From NCBI RefSeq assembly GCF_002434505.1, contig NZ_DJKE01000012.1, positions 694,558-758,557 of the forward strand: a stretch of DNA of 64,000 nucleotides, given 5' to 3'. This document shows, piece after piece, positions 15,490-22,601 of the stretch. The first letter of the stretch is position 1. Every line of letters starts with the position of its first letter. The stretch comes from Brevundimonas sp. UBA6550 (GTDB lineage: Bacteria > Pseudomonadota > Alphaproteobacteria > Caulobacterales > Caulobacteraceae). Under the pieces are notes generated by a model, which was not told the origin of the DNA, did no database searches, and saw only the letters and a list, made by a program, of their open reading frames with translations. The translations under genes and the position numbers were made by a program.

Positions 15490-16461
15490 ATGAATGACAA
15501 GACCCTCCTCGTCGGCGACGTCGGCGGCACCAACGCCCGCTTCGCCCTGGCCCGCATGGTGGACGGCCAGCCCGTGCTGGACCACCACGACAGCTTCCCG
15601 GCCGAGACCTATCCGACCTTCCTGGAAGGCGTCGCCGCCTTCATCGACGGCTGCGAGGTCAAGCCGACCGGCGGCGTCATCGCCGTGGCCGGCCCCGTCA
15701 CGGACGGCGCCATCGACCTGACCAACTCGCCCTGGCAGGTGTCGGAGAGCGAGCTGCAGACCCTGGGCCTGAAGCCGGTCAAGCTGATCAACGATTTCGA
15801 GGCCCTGGCCTGGGGCGCGCCCGTCGTGCCGGCGGACCAGCTGGAAAGCCTGGGCGGGCCGGTCGACGGCGATCCGCATTCGACCGTCGCCGTGCTGGGT
15901 CCCGGCACCGGCTTCGGCGTCGCGGCCCTGGTGCGCGACGCCCACGGCAAGGAGATGGCCATGCCGTCCGAGGGCGGCCACGCCTGCTTCCCCCCCGGCG
16001 ATCCGGTCGAGGACGAAATCCTGCGCATCCTGCGCCGCCGCTATGATCGCGTCTCCATCGAGCGTCTGATCTGCGGCCCCGGTCTGCTGAACATGCACCG
16101 GGCCCTGGCCGAGATCGACGGGCGCGAGACCCATATCGACGATCCGGCCCAGATCACCCAGACGGCGATGACCGATCCGAACAGCCCGTGCGGCGCGACC
16201 CTGGCCCGCTTCTGCGCCATCCTGGGCGCCGTGGCCGGCGACATCGCCCTGACCACCGGGGCGCGCGGCGGGGTCTATATCGCGGGCGGCATCGTTCCGC
16301 GCATCCTGCCCTTCATCAAGGCCAGCCCCTTCCGCCAGCGGTTCGAGCGCAAGGGCCGGTTCAAGGACTATATGTCCGAAATCCCGACCAAGGTGATCAT
16401 GCACAAACACGCCGCCTTGCTGGGCGCCGCGCGCGTCGCCTTCGCCGAGGCCGAAGGCTAG
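15490..16461 (+). CDS. glk: Glucokinase (GlkA type)
   Basis: ATP-dependent glucose phosphorylation feeding zwf. 323 residues from MNDKTLLVGDVGGTNARFAL, which carries the phosphate-1 ATP motif. LINDFEALAWG contains the catalytic Asp, GPGTGFGVAAL is phosphate 2, EGGHACFPP binds glucose, and CGPGLLNMHRAL follows. The Shine-Dalgarno is AGGAAA, 9 bp before the ATG. Last gene of the operon, followed by a hairpin at 16477. Confidence 0.96.
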   Translation: MNDKTLLVGDVGGTNARFALARMVDGQPVLDHHDSFPAETYPTFLEGVAAFIDGCEVKPTGGVIAVAGPVTDGAIDLTNSPWQVSESELQTLGLKPVKLINDFEALAWGAPVVPADQLESLGGPVDGDPHSTVAVLGPGTGFGVAALVRDAHGKEMAMPSEGGHACFPPGDPVEDEILRILRRRYDRVSIERLICGPGLLNMHRALAEIDGRETHIDDPAQITQTAMTDPNSPCGATLARFCAILGAVAGDIALTTGARGGVYIAGGIVPRILPFIKASPFRQRFERKGRFKDYMSEIPTKVIMHKHAALLGAARVAFAEAEG

Positions 16462-16476
16462 GCGATCACGCAAATC

Positions 16477-16508
16477 TCACGGCGGCGTGAACCGATCCGC
16501 CGCCGTGA
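16477..16508 (+). terminator. Hairpin after glk (probable operon terminator)
   Basis: TCACGGCGGCG (16477-16487) pairs perfectly with CGCCGCCGTGA (16498-16508), an 11-bp GC-rich stem with a 10-base loop, 15 bp after the glk stop. The T-run is short (CGTTTCC). It overlaps the candidate promoter of the next gene. Confidence 0.5.
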
Positions 16509-16512
16509 CGTT
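16488..16512 (+). promoter_or_regulatory. EcfG-like promoter candidate for the small lipoprotein
   Basis: TGAAC (16488-16492), 16 bp, then CGTT (16509-16512) resembles the general-stress sigma EcfG/SigT pattern GGAAC-N16/17-CGTT with one mismatch. A start site near 16520 would leave a leader of about 25 bases with a strong GGAGAGG site. Confidence 0.35.
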
Positions 16513-16544
16513 TCCTCGTCTCCACAAAGGAGAGGAAACCCAAG

Positions 16545-16850
16545 ATGAAAAAGTTCGCCATCGCCGCCGCGTCGCTGTTCGTGCTGTCGGGCGTCGCCGC
16601 CTGCGGTGAAAGCGCCACCGACAAGGCCGCCGAGAAACAGGCCGACGCCATCGAAGCGACGGGCGAAGCCCGCGCCGACCAGCTGGAAGCCCAGGCTGCG
16701 ACCGCTCCGACCGAAGCCCAGAAGGACGCCCTGAACGCCCAGGCCGATCAGGTCGAGAAGAACGCCGACCGCAAGGCCGACCGTGTCGAGCAACAGGGCG
16801 GCAACGCCGACGGCGGCATGACCACGTCGAACACGCCGTCGACCCACTAA
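16545..16850 (+). CDS. Small alanine-rich lipoprotein with coiled coil
   Basis: 101 residues. The signal peptide MKKFAIAAASLFVLSGVAAC ends in a lipobox with the lipidated Cys at position 20. The rest (about 25-90) is a charged helix with Ala/Gln/Asp/Glu-rich heptads (TDKAAEKQADAIEATGEARA, ADQVEKNADRKADRVEQQ), probably a periplasmic coiled coil, and ends in a Ser/Thr tail. It stands alone between hairpins. Strong Shine-Dalgarno GGAGAGG. Function unknown; such proteins are often stress-induced envelope components. Confidence 0.85.
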   Translation: MKKFAIAAASLFVLSGVAACGESATDKAAEKQADAIEATGEARADQLEAQAATAPTEAQKDALNAQADQVEKNADRKADRVEQQGGNADGGMTTSNTPSTH

Positions 16851-16870
16851 ATCCGTTTACGGATGGACCG

Positions 16871-16899
16871 GCCCCCGTCGTTCGCGACGGGGGCTTTTT
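16871..16899 (+). terminator. Rho-independent terminator with TTCG loop
   Basis: GCCCCCGTCG and CGACGGGGGC form a perfect 10-bp stem (16871-16880 and 16885-16894) closed by TTCG and followed by TTTTTC. It ends the small lipoprotein gene and lies 12 bp from the end of the convergent gene. Confidence 0.93.
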
Positions 16900-16910
16900 C
16901 TTATCGGCGG

Positions 16911-17276
16911 TCAGTCGATGCAGAGGGTCGGGCCGACCTTGCCGTCCACGACCGTGGCGTTGCAGCCGAAGCGATCGCTGGTCGCCTGGCACACGCCGGC
17001 GGTCGCCGTTCCCGCCGCGGCGCCCGTATTGCCCTCGACGCGGCAATCGCCCTGACACTGGGCGCCGTCGGTGCAGCGCTTGCCGGCGTCGGCGTAGCTG
17101 ATCACGCACTGCCAGGACTGCATTCGCCCGACCTGTTTCATCGTGCCGCCGCGCGTCGCGCAGGCCGAGGCCTCCGCGCTCTGCATCGGCGCGTCGGAAC
17201 CCGCGCTCGTGGTGGTCTGGGGCGTGCAGGCGGCCGCCAGAAGCGCGGCGGCGGCGATGATCCAAATACGGATCAT
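16911..17276 (-). CDS. Cysteine-rich small lipoprotein, function unknown
   Basis: 121 residues when started at [20 protein letters not shown], a lipoprotein signal peptide with Cys17 as lipidation site. The mature part holds several cysteines ([54 protein letters not shown]), so disulfides in the periplasm are likely. The start overlaps the hmgA stop as ATGA, implying coupling to hmgA. No named family recognised. Confidence 0.8.
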   Translation of the reverse strand: MIRIWIIAAAALLAAACTPQTTTSAGSDAPMQSAEASACATRGGTMKQVGRMQSWQCVISYADAGKRCTDGAQCQGDCRVEGNTGAAAGTATAGVCQATSDRFGCNATVVDGKVGPTLCID

Positions 17277-18568
17277 GATATCTGTCCCTTGGTGAATCCC
17301 GACCACACGTCGTCGTAGTCCAGTTGCATCTGAGGGGATTGCGACGCCCATTTCGTGACGCGGATCGGCGCACGGGTTTCGAACATGAAGGCCAGGGTGT
17401 TTTCGATCTTGTGCGGCTTCAGCTCGGCCTTGATCGCGCCCTCGTAGCTGGCCTGATCCGGGCCGTGGCCGCTCATGCGATTGTGCAGCGACGCCCCGCC
17501 CGGCGCGAAACCGCCCGCCTTGGCGTCATAGGCGCCGGTCACCAGCCCCATGAACTCGCTCATCACGTTCCGGTGGAACCACGGCGGACGGAAGGTGTGT
17601 TCGGCCACCATCCAGCGCGGCGGGAAGATGACGAAGTCGATGTTGGCCGTCCCCGGCGTCTCCGACGGGCTGGTCAGGACGGTGAAGATCGACGGATCGG
17701 GATGGTCGTAGCTGACGGTGTTGATGGTGTTGAACCGCGCCGTGTCATAACGGCAGGGCGCCAGATTGCCGTGCCAGGCGACCACGTCCAGCGGGCTGTG
17801 ATCGAAGGTCGTGGCCCACAGACGGCCGCCGTACTTCTGCACGCACTCGGTCGGGCGATCCACGTCCTCGTAGGCCGCGACCGGCGTCTCGAAATCGCGC
17901 GGATTGGCCAGGCCGTTCGCGCCGATGGGGCCGAGATCGGGCAGGCGGAACGGACCGCCGTAGTTCTCGCAGACATAGCCCCGCACGGGACCCTCGACCT
18001 CGACGCGGAAGCGCACGCCGCGGGGGATCAGGACGATCTGGCCGGGCCGGGCCTCGATCACCCCCATCTCGGTGACGAAGCGATGCGCCCCCTCCTGGGG
18101 CACGATCAGCACTTCGCCGTCGGCGTTATAGAAGACGCGGTCGGTCATCGAACGGTTGGCGACATACAGGTGGATGCCCGCGCCCGCCCCGGCGTCCGGC
18201 TCGCCGTTGCCGCCATAGGTGGTCAGCCCCTCGACCCAGTCGGTGGGGGCTTCAGGCATCGGCAGCGGATCCCAGCGCATCCGGTTGGGATTGGGCGGCG
18301 TCTCGTCGAACGGCCCCGAGCGCACCCGGCCCTGGTCGAACGGCCGATAGGGTCCGTGCTGGGCCGAGGGCCGCAGACGATAGAGCCAGCTTCTGCGGTT
18401 CTCGGCGCGCGGGGCGGTGAAGGCCGTGCCCGACAGCTGTTCGGCGTACAGGCCCATCGGCGTCTTCTGCGGCGAGTTCTGGCCCTGCGGCAGGGCGCCG
18501 GGCGCGGCCTCGGTCGCGAAATGATTGCCGAAGCCGGTCATGTAGGCGGGCGCGTTGGATCGCGTCAT
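17273..18568 (-). CDS. hmgA: Homogentisate 1,2-dioxygenase
   Basis: Iron(II) ring-cleaving dioxygenase of tyrosine and phenylalanine breakdown, making maleylacetoacetate. 431 residues, as in the family. Opens with [20 protein letters not shown]; the metal-binding cupin region has [19 protein letters not shown] (His ligands), [16 protein letters not shown] (Glu ligand) and [11 protein letters not shown]. Partner genes hpd, maiA and fahA are not in the window. A RAM-domain gene and a GNAT lie upstream on the same strand. Confidence 0.97.
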   Translation of the reverse strand: MTRSNAPAYMTGFGNHFATEAAPGALPQGQNSPQKTPMGLYAEQLSGTAFTAPRAENRRSWLYRLRPSAQHGPYRPFDQGRVRSGPFDETPPNPNRMRWDPLPMPEAPTDWVEGLTTYGGNGEPDAGAGAGIHLYVANRSMTDRVFYNADGEVLIVPQEGAHRFVTEMGVIEARPGQIVLIPRGVRFRVEVEGPVRGYVCENYGGPFRLPDLGPIGANGLANPRDFETPVAAYEDVDRPTECVQKYGGRLWATTFDHSPLDVVAWHGNLAPCRYDTARFNTINTVSYDHPDPSIFTVLTSPSETPGTANIDFVIFPPRWMVAEHTFRPPWFHRNVMSEFMGLVTGAYDAKAGGFAPGGASLHNRMSGHGPDQASYEGAIKAELKPHKIENTLAFMFETRAPIRVTKWASQSPQMQLDYDDVWSGFTKGQIS

Positions 18569-18637
18569 ATGGTGTCTCCCTATGCCCCCGGTTTAGACCC
18601 CGCGCACGCCAGCGTCACCCTGTCGCGCGGACGGCGG

Positions 18638-18895
18638 TCAGACCTTGGACGGCAGGAAGGGCGAGAAGGTGATGACGGTGAAGGTGTCGCGCACGTGCGG
18701 GCGCGTCTGGACCTGTTTGGTCACGAAGGTGCCGATATCGGCGTCGCGCGGCAGGTTGAACTTGGCCAAGAGGTCGTGCTGGCCCGAGGTGGAATAGACT
18801 TCCGACACATTCTCCACATTGTCCACGATGTCGGCCGCCACATCGTTGGCGTAACCCAGCTCGCATTTGATGAAGACGAAGATGGCGGTCATCAT
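18638..18895 (-). CDS. Stand-alone Lrp/AsnC ligand-binding (RAM) domain protein
   Basis: 85 residues starting MMTAIFVFIKCELGYANDVA, an ACT-like beta-alpha-beta-beta-alpha-beta fold found at the C-terminus of Lrp/AsnC regulators. Features are VENVSEVYSTSGQHDLLAKF and DTFTVITFSPFLPS. There is no helix-turn-helix in this frame upstream; the longer frame overlaps the GNAT gene in another frame and is rejected. Such proteins may sense amino acids or bind other RAM proteins. A GGAAGG site precedes the double ATG. Confidence 0.85.
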   Translation of the reverse strand: MMTAIFVFIKCELGYANDVAADIVDNVENVSEVYSTSGQHDLLAKFNLPRDADIGTFVTKQVQTRPHVRDTFTVITFSPFLPSKV

Positions 18896-18968
18896 GGCCG
18901 TGGCCTTCCTGAAGTTTGAACGCCTTCTAGCCCATGGCGACCGCCGCCGAAACGGCCGACGGCGCCGA

Positions 18969-19481
18969 TCAGCGCAACCGCTTGCTGACCCAGACCAGGG
19001 TGGGGTCGTCCTCGACCGGGGCGACGTCGAAACCCATGTCGTTCTCGACCTGCAGGGCGGCGTGGTTGGCGCGGTCCTCCAGCGATTCCACCACCGCATA
19101 GCCGCGCGCCCGCGCCTCGGCCACCAGCCGTTCCAGCAGGGTCCAGCCGATCCCCTGCCCCTTCAGGTCCCCGCGCAGCAGGATGGCGGCCTCGGCCCGC
19201 TCGCCCGCCGCGTCGCCGGCCAGGACGGCGGTCGCCGCAATGGTCCCGTCCTCGCCCCAGGCGATCAGGCTCTCGCCGTTCGCCGAAGGCTTTTCGATCA
19301 GGGCCAGCAGCTGGTCGTGACCGGGCGCGCCCAGGGTGGAGAGGAAACGGAACCGCATATCCTCCGGCGTCACCTTGGCGAAGAAGGCCGCCAGGGCGCG
19401 CTCGTCCTCGCCGCGCGCCGCGCGGACCTCCAGGCGCAGGCCTGTGCGGGTGACGAGCCGTTCGCGATCGAGCAGGGTCAT
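18969..19481 (-). CDS. GNAT family N-acetyltransferase
   Basis: 170 residues from MTLLDRERLVTRTGLRLEVR, chosen because GGAG sits just upstream and the longer frame has no family support. RAARGEDERALAAFFAKVTP begins the GNAT fold; LRGDLKGQGIGWTLLERLVAEARARGY is motif A with the acetyl-CoA binding Q/RxxGxG pattern (QGIGWT). Substrate unknown. The core resembles the GNAT domain found in some acyl-CoA synthetase-linked acetyltransferases, but that is a weak hint. Confidence 0.85.
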   Translation of the reverse strand: MTLLDRERLVTRTGLRLEVRAARGEDERALAAFFAKVTPEDMRFRFLSTLGAPGHDQLLALIEKPSANGESLIAWGEDGTIAATAVLAGDAAGERAEAAILLRGDLKGQGIGWTLLERLVAEARARGYAVVESLEDRANHAALQVENDMGFDVAPVEDDPTLVWVSKRLR

Positions 19482-19684
19482 GGGCTTCTCCTTTGATCCC
19501 GACCCTCGCCCCTTCGGCGACGCCGCGCCTTGACCTCGATCAAGACCGGCGAATGAAACAATATGTTCCGTCGCCTCACGGCGAAGCTGGCCCCCCGGGC
19601 TTTGGTCTGGGCCGGGCGTGCGATAAGCAGAACGCCGAACGGCCCACACGATCCCGCCGCATCGGGACGACCAGGAGACAGACC

Positions 19685-20365
19685 ATGGCCCACGATCGCG
19701 TCAGCGTGCTTCAGGCGCTGGAGACCCAGGGCGTCTGCCCCGTCTTCTACCATCCCGATCCCGAGGTCAGCCTGAACGTGATCCGCGCCTGCGCGCGCGG
19801 CGGCGCGCCGGTGGTGGAGTTCACCAATCGCGGCGACTTCGCCTGCGACCTGTTCGGCGAGATCAATCGCGAACTGATCAAGACCGATCCGAACGTCGTG
19901 CTGGGCATCGGTTCGGTGGTCGATAGCGGCACGGCGGCGCTCTATCTGAACCGCGGCGCGCGGTTCGTGGTCAGCCCCTGCCTGGTTCCCGACGTGGCCA
20001 AGGTCTGCAACCGGCGCATGGTCGCCTATTTCCCCGGTTGCGGTTCGGTGACGGACATCGGCGAGGCCCACGAACTGGGCTGCGACATCGTCAAACTGTT
20101 CCCCGGTTCGTCGGTCGGCGGCCCGGACTTCGTCAAGGCGGTCAAGGGGCCGATGCCCTGGGTCAAGATCATGCCGACCGGCGGCGTCGATCCCGAGGAA
20201 GCCTCCATCGCCAAATGGTTCGGCGCCGGCATCGTGGCGGCGGGCATGGGCTCCAAACTGGTGACGGACGCGGCGGTCAAGGCCGGCGACTGGACGGCCA
20301 TCGAGACCTCCGTGCGCGCGGCGGTGGACGCCGTGGCGGCCTTCCGCGCCTCGAAAGCCGCCTAG
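19685..20365 (+). CDS. eda: KDPG / 4-hydroxy-2-oxoglutarate aldolase
   Basis: Splits KDPG to pyruvate and glyceraldehyde 3-phosphate, completing the pathway begun by zwf-pgl-edd. 226 residues with GGAG at 19674. The active-site Glu is in VVEFTNRGD, the Schiff-base lysine in CDIVKLFPGSSVGG, and the phosphate-binding loop in MPTGGVDPEEAS; SPCLVPDVAKVCN is also conserved. It is slightly longer than the E. coli enzyme. It lies about 4 kb from edd with unrelated genes between. Confidence 0.93.
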   Translation: MAHDRVSVLQALETQGVCPVFYHPDPEVSLNVIRACARGGAPVVEFTNRGDFACDLFGEINRELIKTDPNVVLGIGSVVDSGTAALYLNRGARFVVSPCLVPDVAKVCNRRMVAYFPGCGSVTDIGEAHELGCDIVKLFPGSSVGGPDFVKAVKGPMPWVKIMPTGGVDPEEASIAKWFGAGIVAAGMGSKLVTDAAVKAGDWTAIETSVRAAVDAVAAFRASKAA

Positions 20366-20370
20366 GACCT

Positions 20371-20901
20371 TCAGCGGCCGGGGCGGTCTTGGCCGGCGCG
20401 GTCCGACCCGTTCGTTTCCGGCCCGTCGTGGCGCGCGGCGTTGCGACGGGCGGCGCCCTTGCGCTGCAACAGGGGCGTCATGGCCTTGCGCTCTGCCGGC
20501 GTCAGGGTCGCCAGCAGGGCCACCGCCCCGGTCTCCAGCCGCTGACGCCCGCGCATCTCGGCCGCGCGCGACTGTTCCAGCAGGGCCTGGACGCGCGGGG
20601 AGTCCAGCGTCGGCTGACCGGCGACGGCGATGGCCTCGCGCCGCGCCGCCCGCGCCGCCTCGAAATCGGGACGGGCCAAGAGGGCGGTTTCGCGTAAGGA
20701 AGCGCGCACCCGCTGGCGCACGGCGGGGTCCAGCCCGGCCAGCACCTCGGCCAGCGGCCCTTCGCGGCCGCCCCGGCGCTGCTCATCGATCCGCCGTTCG
20801 ATCTTGTCGCGGCCGACGACATAGGTCACGCCCCCCGCCACCGCGAAAAGGTTCAGGGCCACCGATACGGCCAGGGCGATCTTCAGCGTCTTGGTCGTCA
20901 T
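20371..20901 (-). CDS. Periplasmic sensor-like protein (CnrX/CpxP type) of a sigma/anti-sigma module
   Basis: 176 residues from MTTKTLKIALAVSVALNLFA, a membrane anchor (about 7-28) followed by a periplasmic helical domain (about 35-150) with LAEVLAGLDPAVRQRVRAS and TLTPAERKAMTPLLQRKGAA, the pattern of heavy-metal-resistance sensor proteins. The Arg-rich tail is disordered. It overlaps the anti-sigma gene by 4 bp. Unlike CnrX it has no cysteine and only one histidine, near the C-terminus, so metal sensing in the known way is unlikely. Confidence 0.75.
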   Translation of the reverse strand: MTTKTLKIALAVSVALNLFAVAGGVTYVVGRDKIERRIDEQRRGGREGPLAEVLAGLDPAVRQRVRASLRETALLARPDFEAARAARREAIAVAGQPTLDSPRVQALLEQSRAAEMRGRQRLETGAVALLATLTPAERKAMTPLLQRKGAARRNAARHDGPETNGSDRAGQDRPGR

Positions 20902-21305
20902 CCCAGAACCTCGGTGTCGTCCACCCCGGTCAGGGCCGATTGATAGAGCACCGCATCCGCCCGCGCATCGGCCGTCAGATGGCTGGTCAGGCCGACGCCC
21001 GCCACCACGCCGGCGCAGGCCGCCGCCGCCCAGCCGGCGCCCAGATACCAGACAGCCTGACGCCACCGCCCGCTGGTCTTCGGTCGAGGCGCCGCCGCCA
21101 GGACCCGCGCCGTCAGCGCCGCCGAAGGGACCGGCACGGGCGCCGTATCCAGCAGGGCATCCAGCGCCGCAGCCTGGTCCAGCACGTCCCGCAACGACGG
21201 ATCGGCGGCCAGCAGGCTTTCGGCGAAGGCGCGCTGGTCCGCAGGCCAGCGACGCAGGTCCGCGCCATAGGCGTCCGCCAGAGCCTGCAACCGTTCCGCC
21301 TTCAT
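20898..21305 (-). CDS. Putative membrane anti-sigma factor
   Basis: 135 residues. The N-terminal cytoplasmic part (about 1-80, MKAERLQALADAYGADLRRW ... LLAADPSLRDVLDQAAALDALLDT) is helical and should bind the sigma factor; one membrane segment (about 84-108, WYLGAGWAAAACAGVVAGVG) and a short periplasmic tail follow. No zinc-binding HxxxCxxC motif is present. Its ATG overlaps the sigma stop as ATGA and its stop overlaps the sensor gene, so the three are one unit. Confidence 0.75.
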   Translation of the reverse strand: MKAERLQALADAYGADLRRWPADQRAFAESLLAADPSLRDVLDQAAALDALLDTAPVPVPSAALTARVLAAAPRPKTSGRWRQAVWYLGAGWAAAACAGVVAGVGLTSHLTADARADAVLYQSALTGVDDTEVLG

Positions 21306-21877
21306 CGTCCGTCTCCCTTAGAGGCGGTGATCGGAGACATATCCGACAGCGCCTGACGCAATGCGCGACGACCGCGCGACAACAAACTCTCCAGCGCCTC
21401 GACGCTGATCGCCATCAGGGCGGCCGCCTCGATATTGGACAGCTCCTGATAATGGCACAGCACGATGGCCTCGCGCTGACGGTCGGGCAGCCGCTTCAAG
21501 GCCGCCGTCACCCGCGCGCCGGTCTCGGCGGCCAAGAGCCCCCGATCCGGCCCCGGTCCCTCGTCCGGTCGATCCGGCGGCGTATCGGTCGGGATTTCGC
21601 GCCGGCGCCTCAGCCGGTCGTAACAGAGGTTCAGCGCCACCCGGTGCAGCCAGGTGTCGAACCGCGCCTGGCCGGGCCGCCACTTCGGGGCCTGTCGCCA
21701 GGCCCTGAGCATGGCCTCCTGCGCCACGTCCTCGGCCTCGGCCGCGTCGCCCAGCATCCGCTGCGCCAGAGCCAGGATGCGCGGCAGCTTTCTGGCGACC
21801 AACGCCTGCGACGCCGCCGGGTCGCCCTGACCCACGCGGCGCACTAGTTCCTCGTCGGGGTCGACGATGGCGACCAA
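21302..21877 (-). CDS. ECF-type RNA polymerase sigma factor
   Basis: 191 residues. Region 2: LALAQRMLGDAAEAEDVAQE and AMLRAWRQAPKWRPGQARF, DTWLHRVALNLCYDRLRRRR. Region 4: ALKRLPDRQREAIVLCHYQE and LSNIEAAALMAISVEALESL. The start is TTG at 21877, preceded by GGAAGAGG; no ATG or GTG fits better. It is followed by an anti-sigma and a periplasmic sensor in overlapping frames, the layout of CnrYXH-like extracytoplasmic response modules. Inducer unknown. Confidence 0.93.
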   Translation of the reverse strand: MVAIVDPDEELVRRVGQGDPAASQALVARKLPRILALAQRMLGDAAEAEDVAQEAMLRAWRQAPKWRPGQARFDTWLHRVALNLCYDRLRRRREIPTDTPPDRPDEGPGPDRGLLAAETGARVTAALKRLPDRQREAIVLCHYQELSNIEAAALMAISVEALESLLSRGRRALRQALSDMSPITASKGDGR

Positions 21878-21943
21878 GCCTGCCTCTTCCGCTGCTGACG
21901 AAAGGGACCGATTCGTCCATGACGGCCGACCCCGACACCGTTC

Positions 21944-22555
21944 TTACTCCGAAGCCGGAGCCGGGGAAGCGGCTTGTGGCGCCGGACGCGCGGCCTGGCG
22001 CTCCGCACGACGGGCCTGACGATCCGCGCGGTGGGCGGTCATGGCGGCGCGGCGCTCGTCCGGCGAGATCACGCCGTCGCGGTTGGCGTCCATCGTGTCG
22101 AACCGCTCGCCCAGCTTGGCGGCGACCTCCGAAATCATCACCGGACCGCGCTCGCGACCCTCGCGGCCCGGACCGCGCATGGCGTGACGCGGACCGCCGC
22201 GACGACCCTCGCGCGCGCCGGCGCGTTCGGGACGGGCGACGTTGGCGGCGTCGAACTCGGCGCGGCTGATCGAGCCGTCGCCGTTGGCGTCCAGCTTGGC
22301 GAAGCGGGCGTCGGCGTGTTCGGCGCGTCGGGCCTGCAGGGCCGCCTGACGCTCCTCGACGCTGATCGTTCCATCGCGGTTCGCATCCATCGCCGTCAGG
22401 CGGGCGACGCGCGCATCGACGAACTCGGCGCGGGTGATCTGGCGGTTCGGCTCGCCACGCGCATGATGCGGCGCGGGCGGGGTCTGTGCGGTCGCAACGC
22501 CGGCGCTGGCGGCCAGCGCGATGGCGCCCAGGCCGGTCAGAAAGGTCATTCTCAT
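21944..22555 (-). CDS. Secreted EF-hand calcium-binding protein
   Basis: 203 residues starting MRMTFLTGLGAIALAASAGV with a cleavable signal peptide ending near VATAQ. It has three canonical EF-hand loops: DANRDGTISVEE (about 55-66), DANGDGSISRAE (about 85-96) and DANRDGVISPDE (about 155-166). The last two-thirds is Arg/Ala-rich. Shine-Dalgarno AAGGAGA precedes the ATG. It lies upstream of the sigma module on the same strand with a 66-bp gap. Calcium binding is a strong prediction, the role is not known. Confidence 0.9.
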   Translation of the reverse strand: MRMTFLTGLGAIALAASAGVATAQTPPAPHHARGEPNRQITRAEFVDARVARLTAMDANRDGTISVEERQAALQARRAEHADARFAKLDANGDGSISRAEFDAANVARPERAGAREGRRGGPRHAMRGPGREGRERGPVMISEVAAKLGERFDTMDANRDGVISPDERRAAMTAHRADRQARRAERQAARPAPQAASPAPASE

Positions 22556-22601
22556 CTCGATCGTCTCCTTGGGCCGCATACGGCGGCCGGACATAGCCCT
22601 G

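Noticed and set aside
18638..19099. Longer 153-codon frame for the RAM-domain protein, giving a full Lrp regulator
   Set aside because: The upstream part is an out-of-frame shadow of the GNAT gene with no helix-turn-helix; the double ATG at 18895 has a ribosome site.
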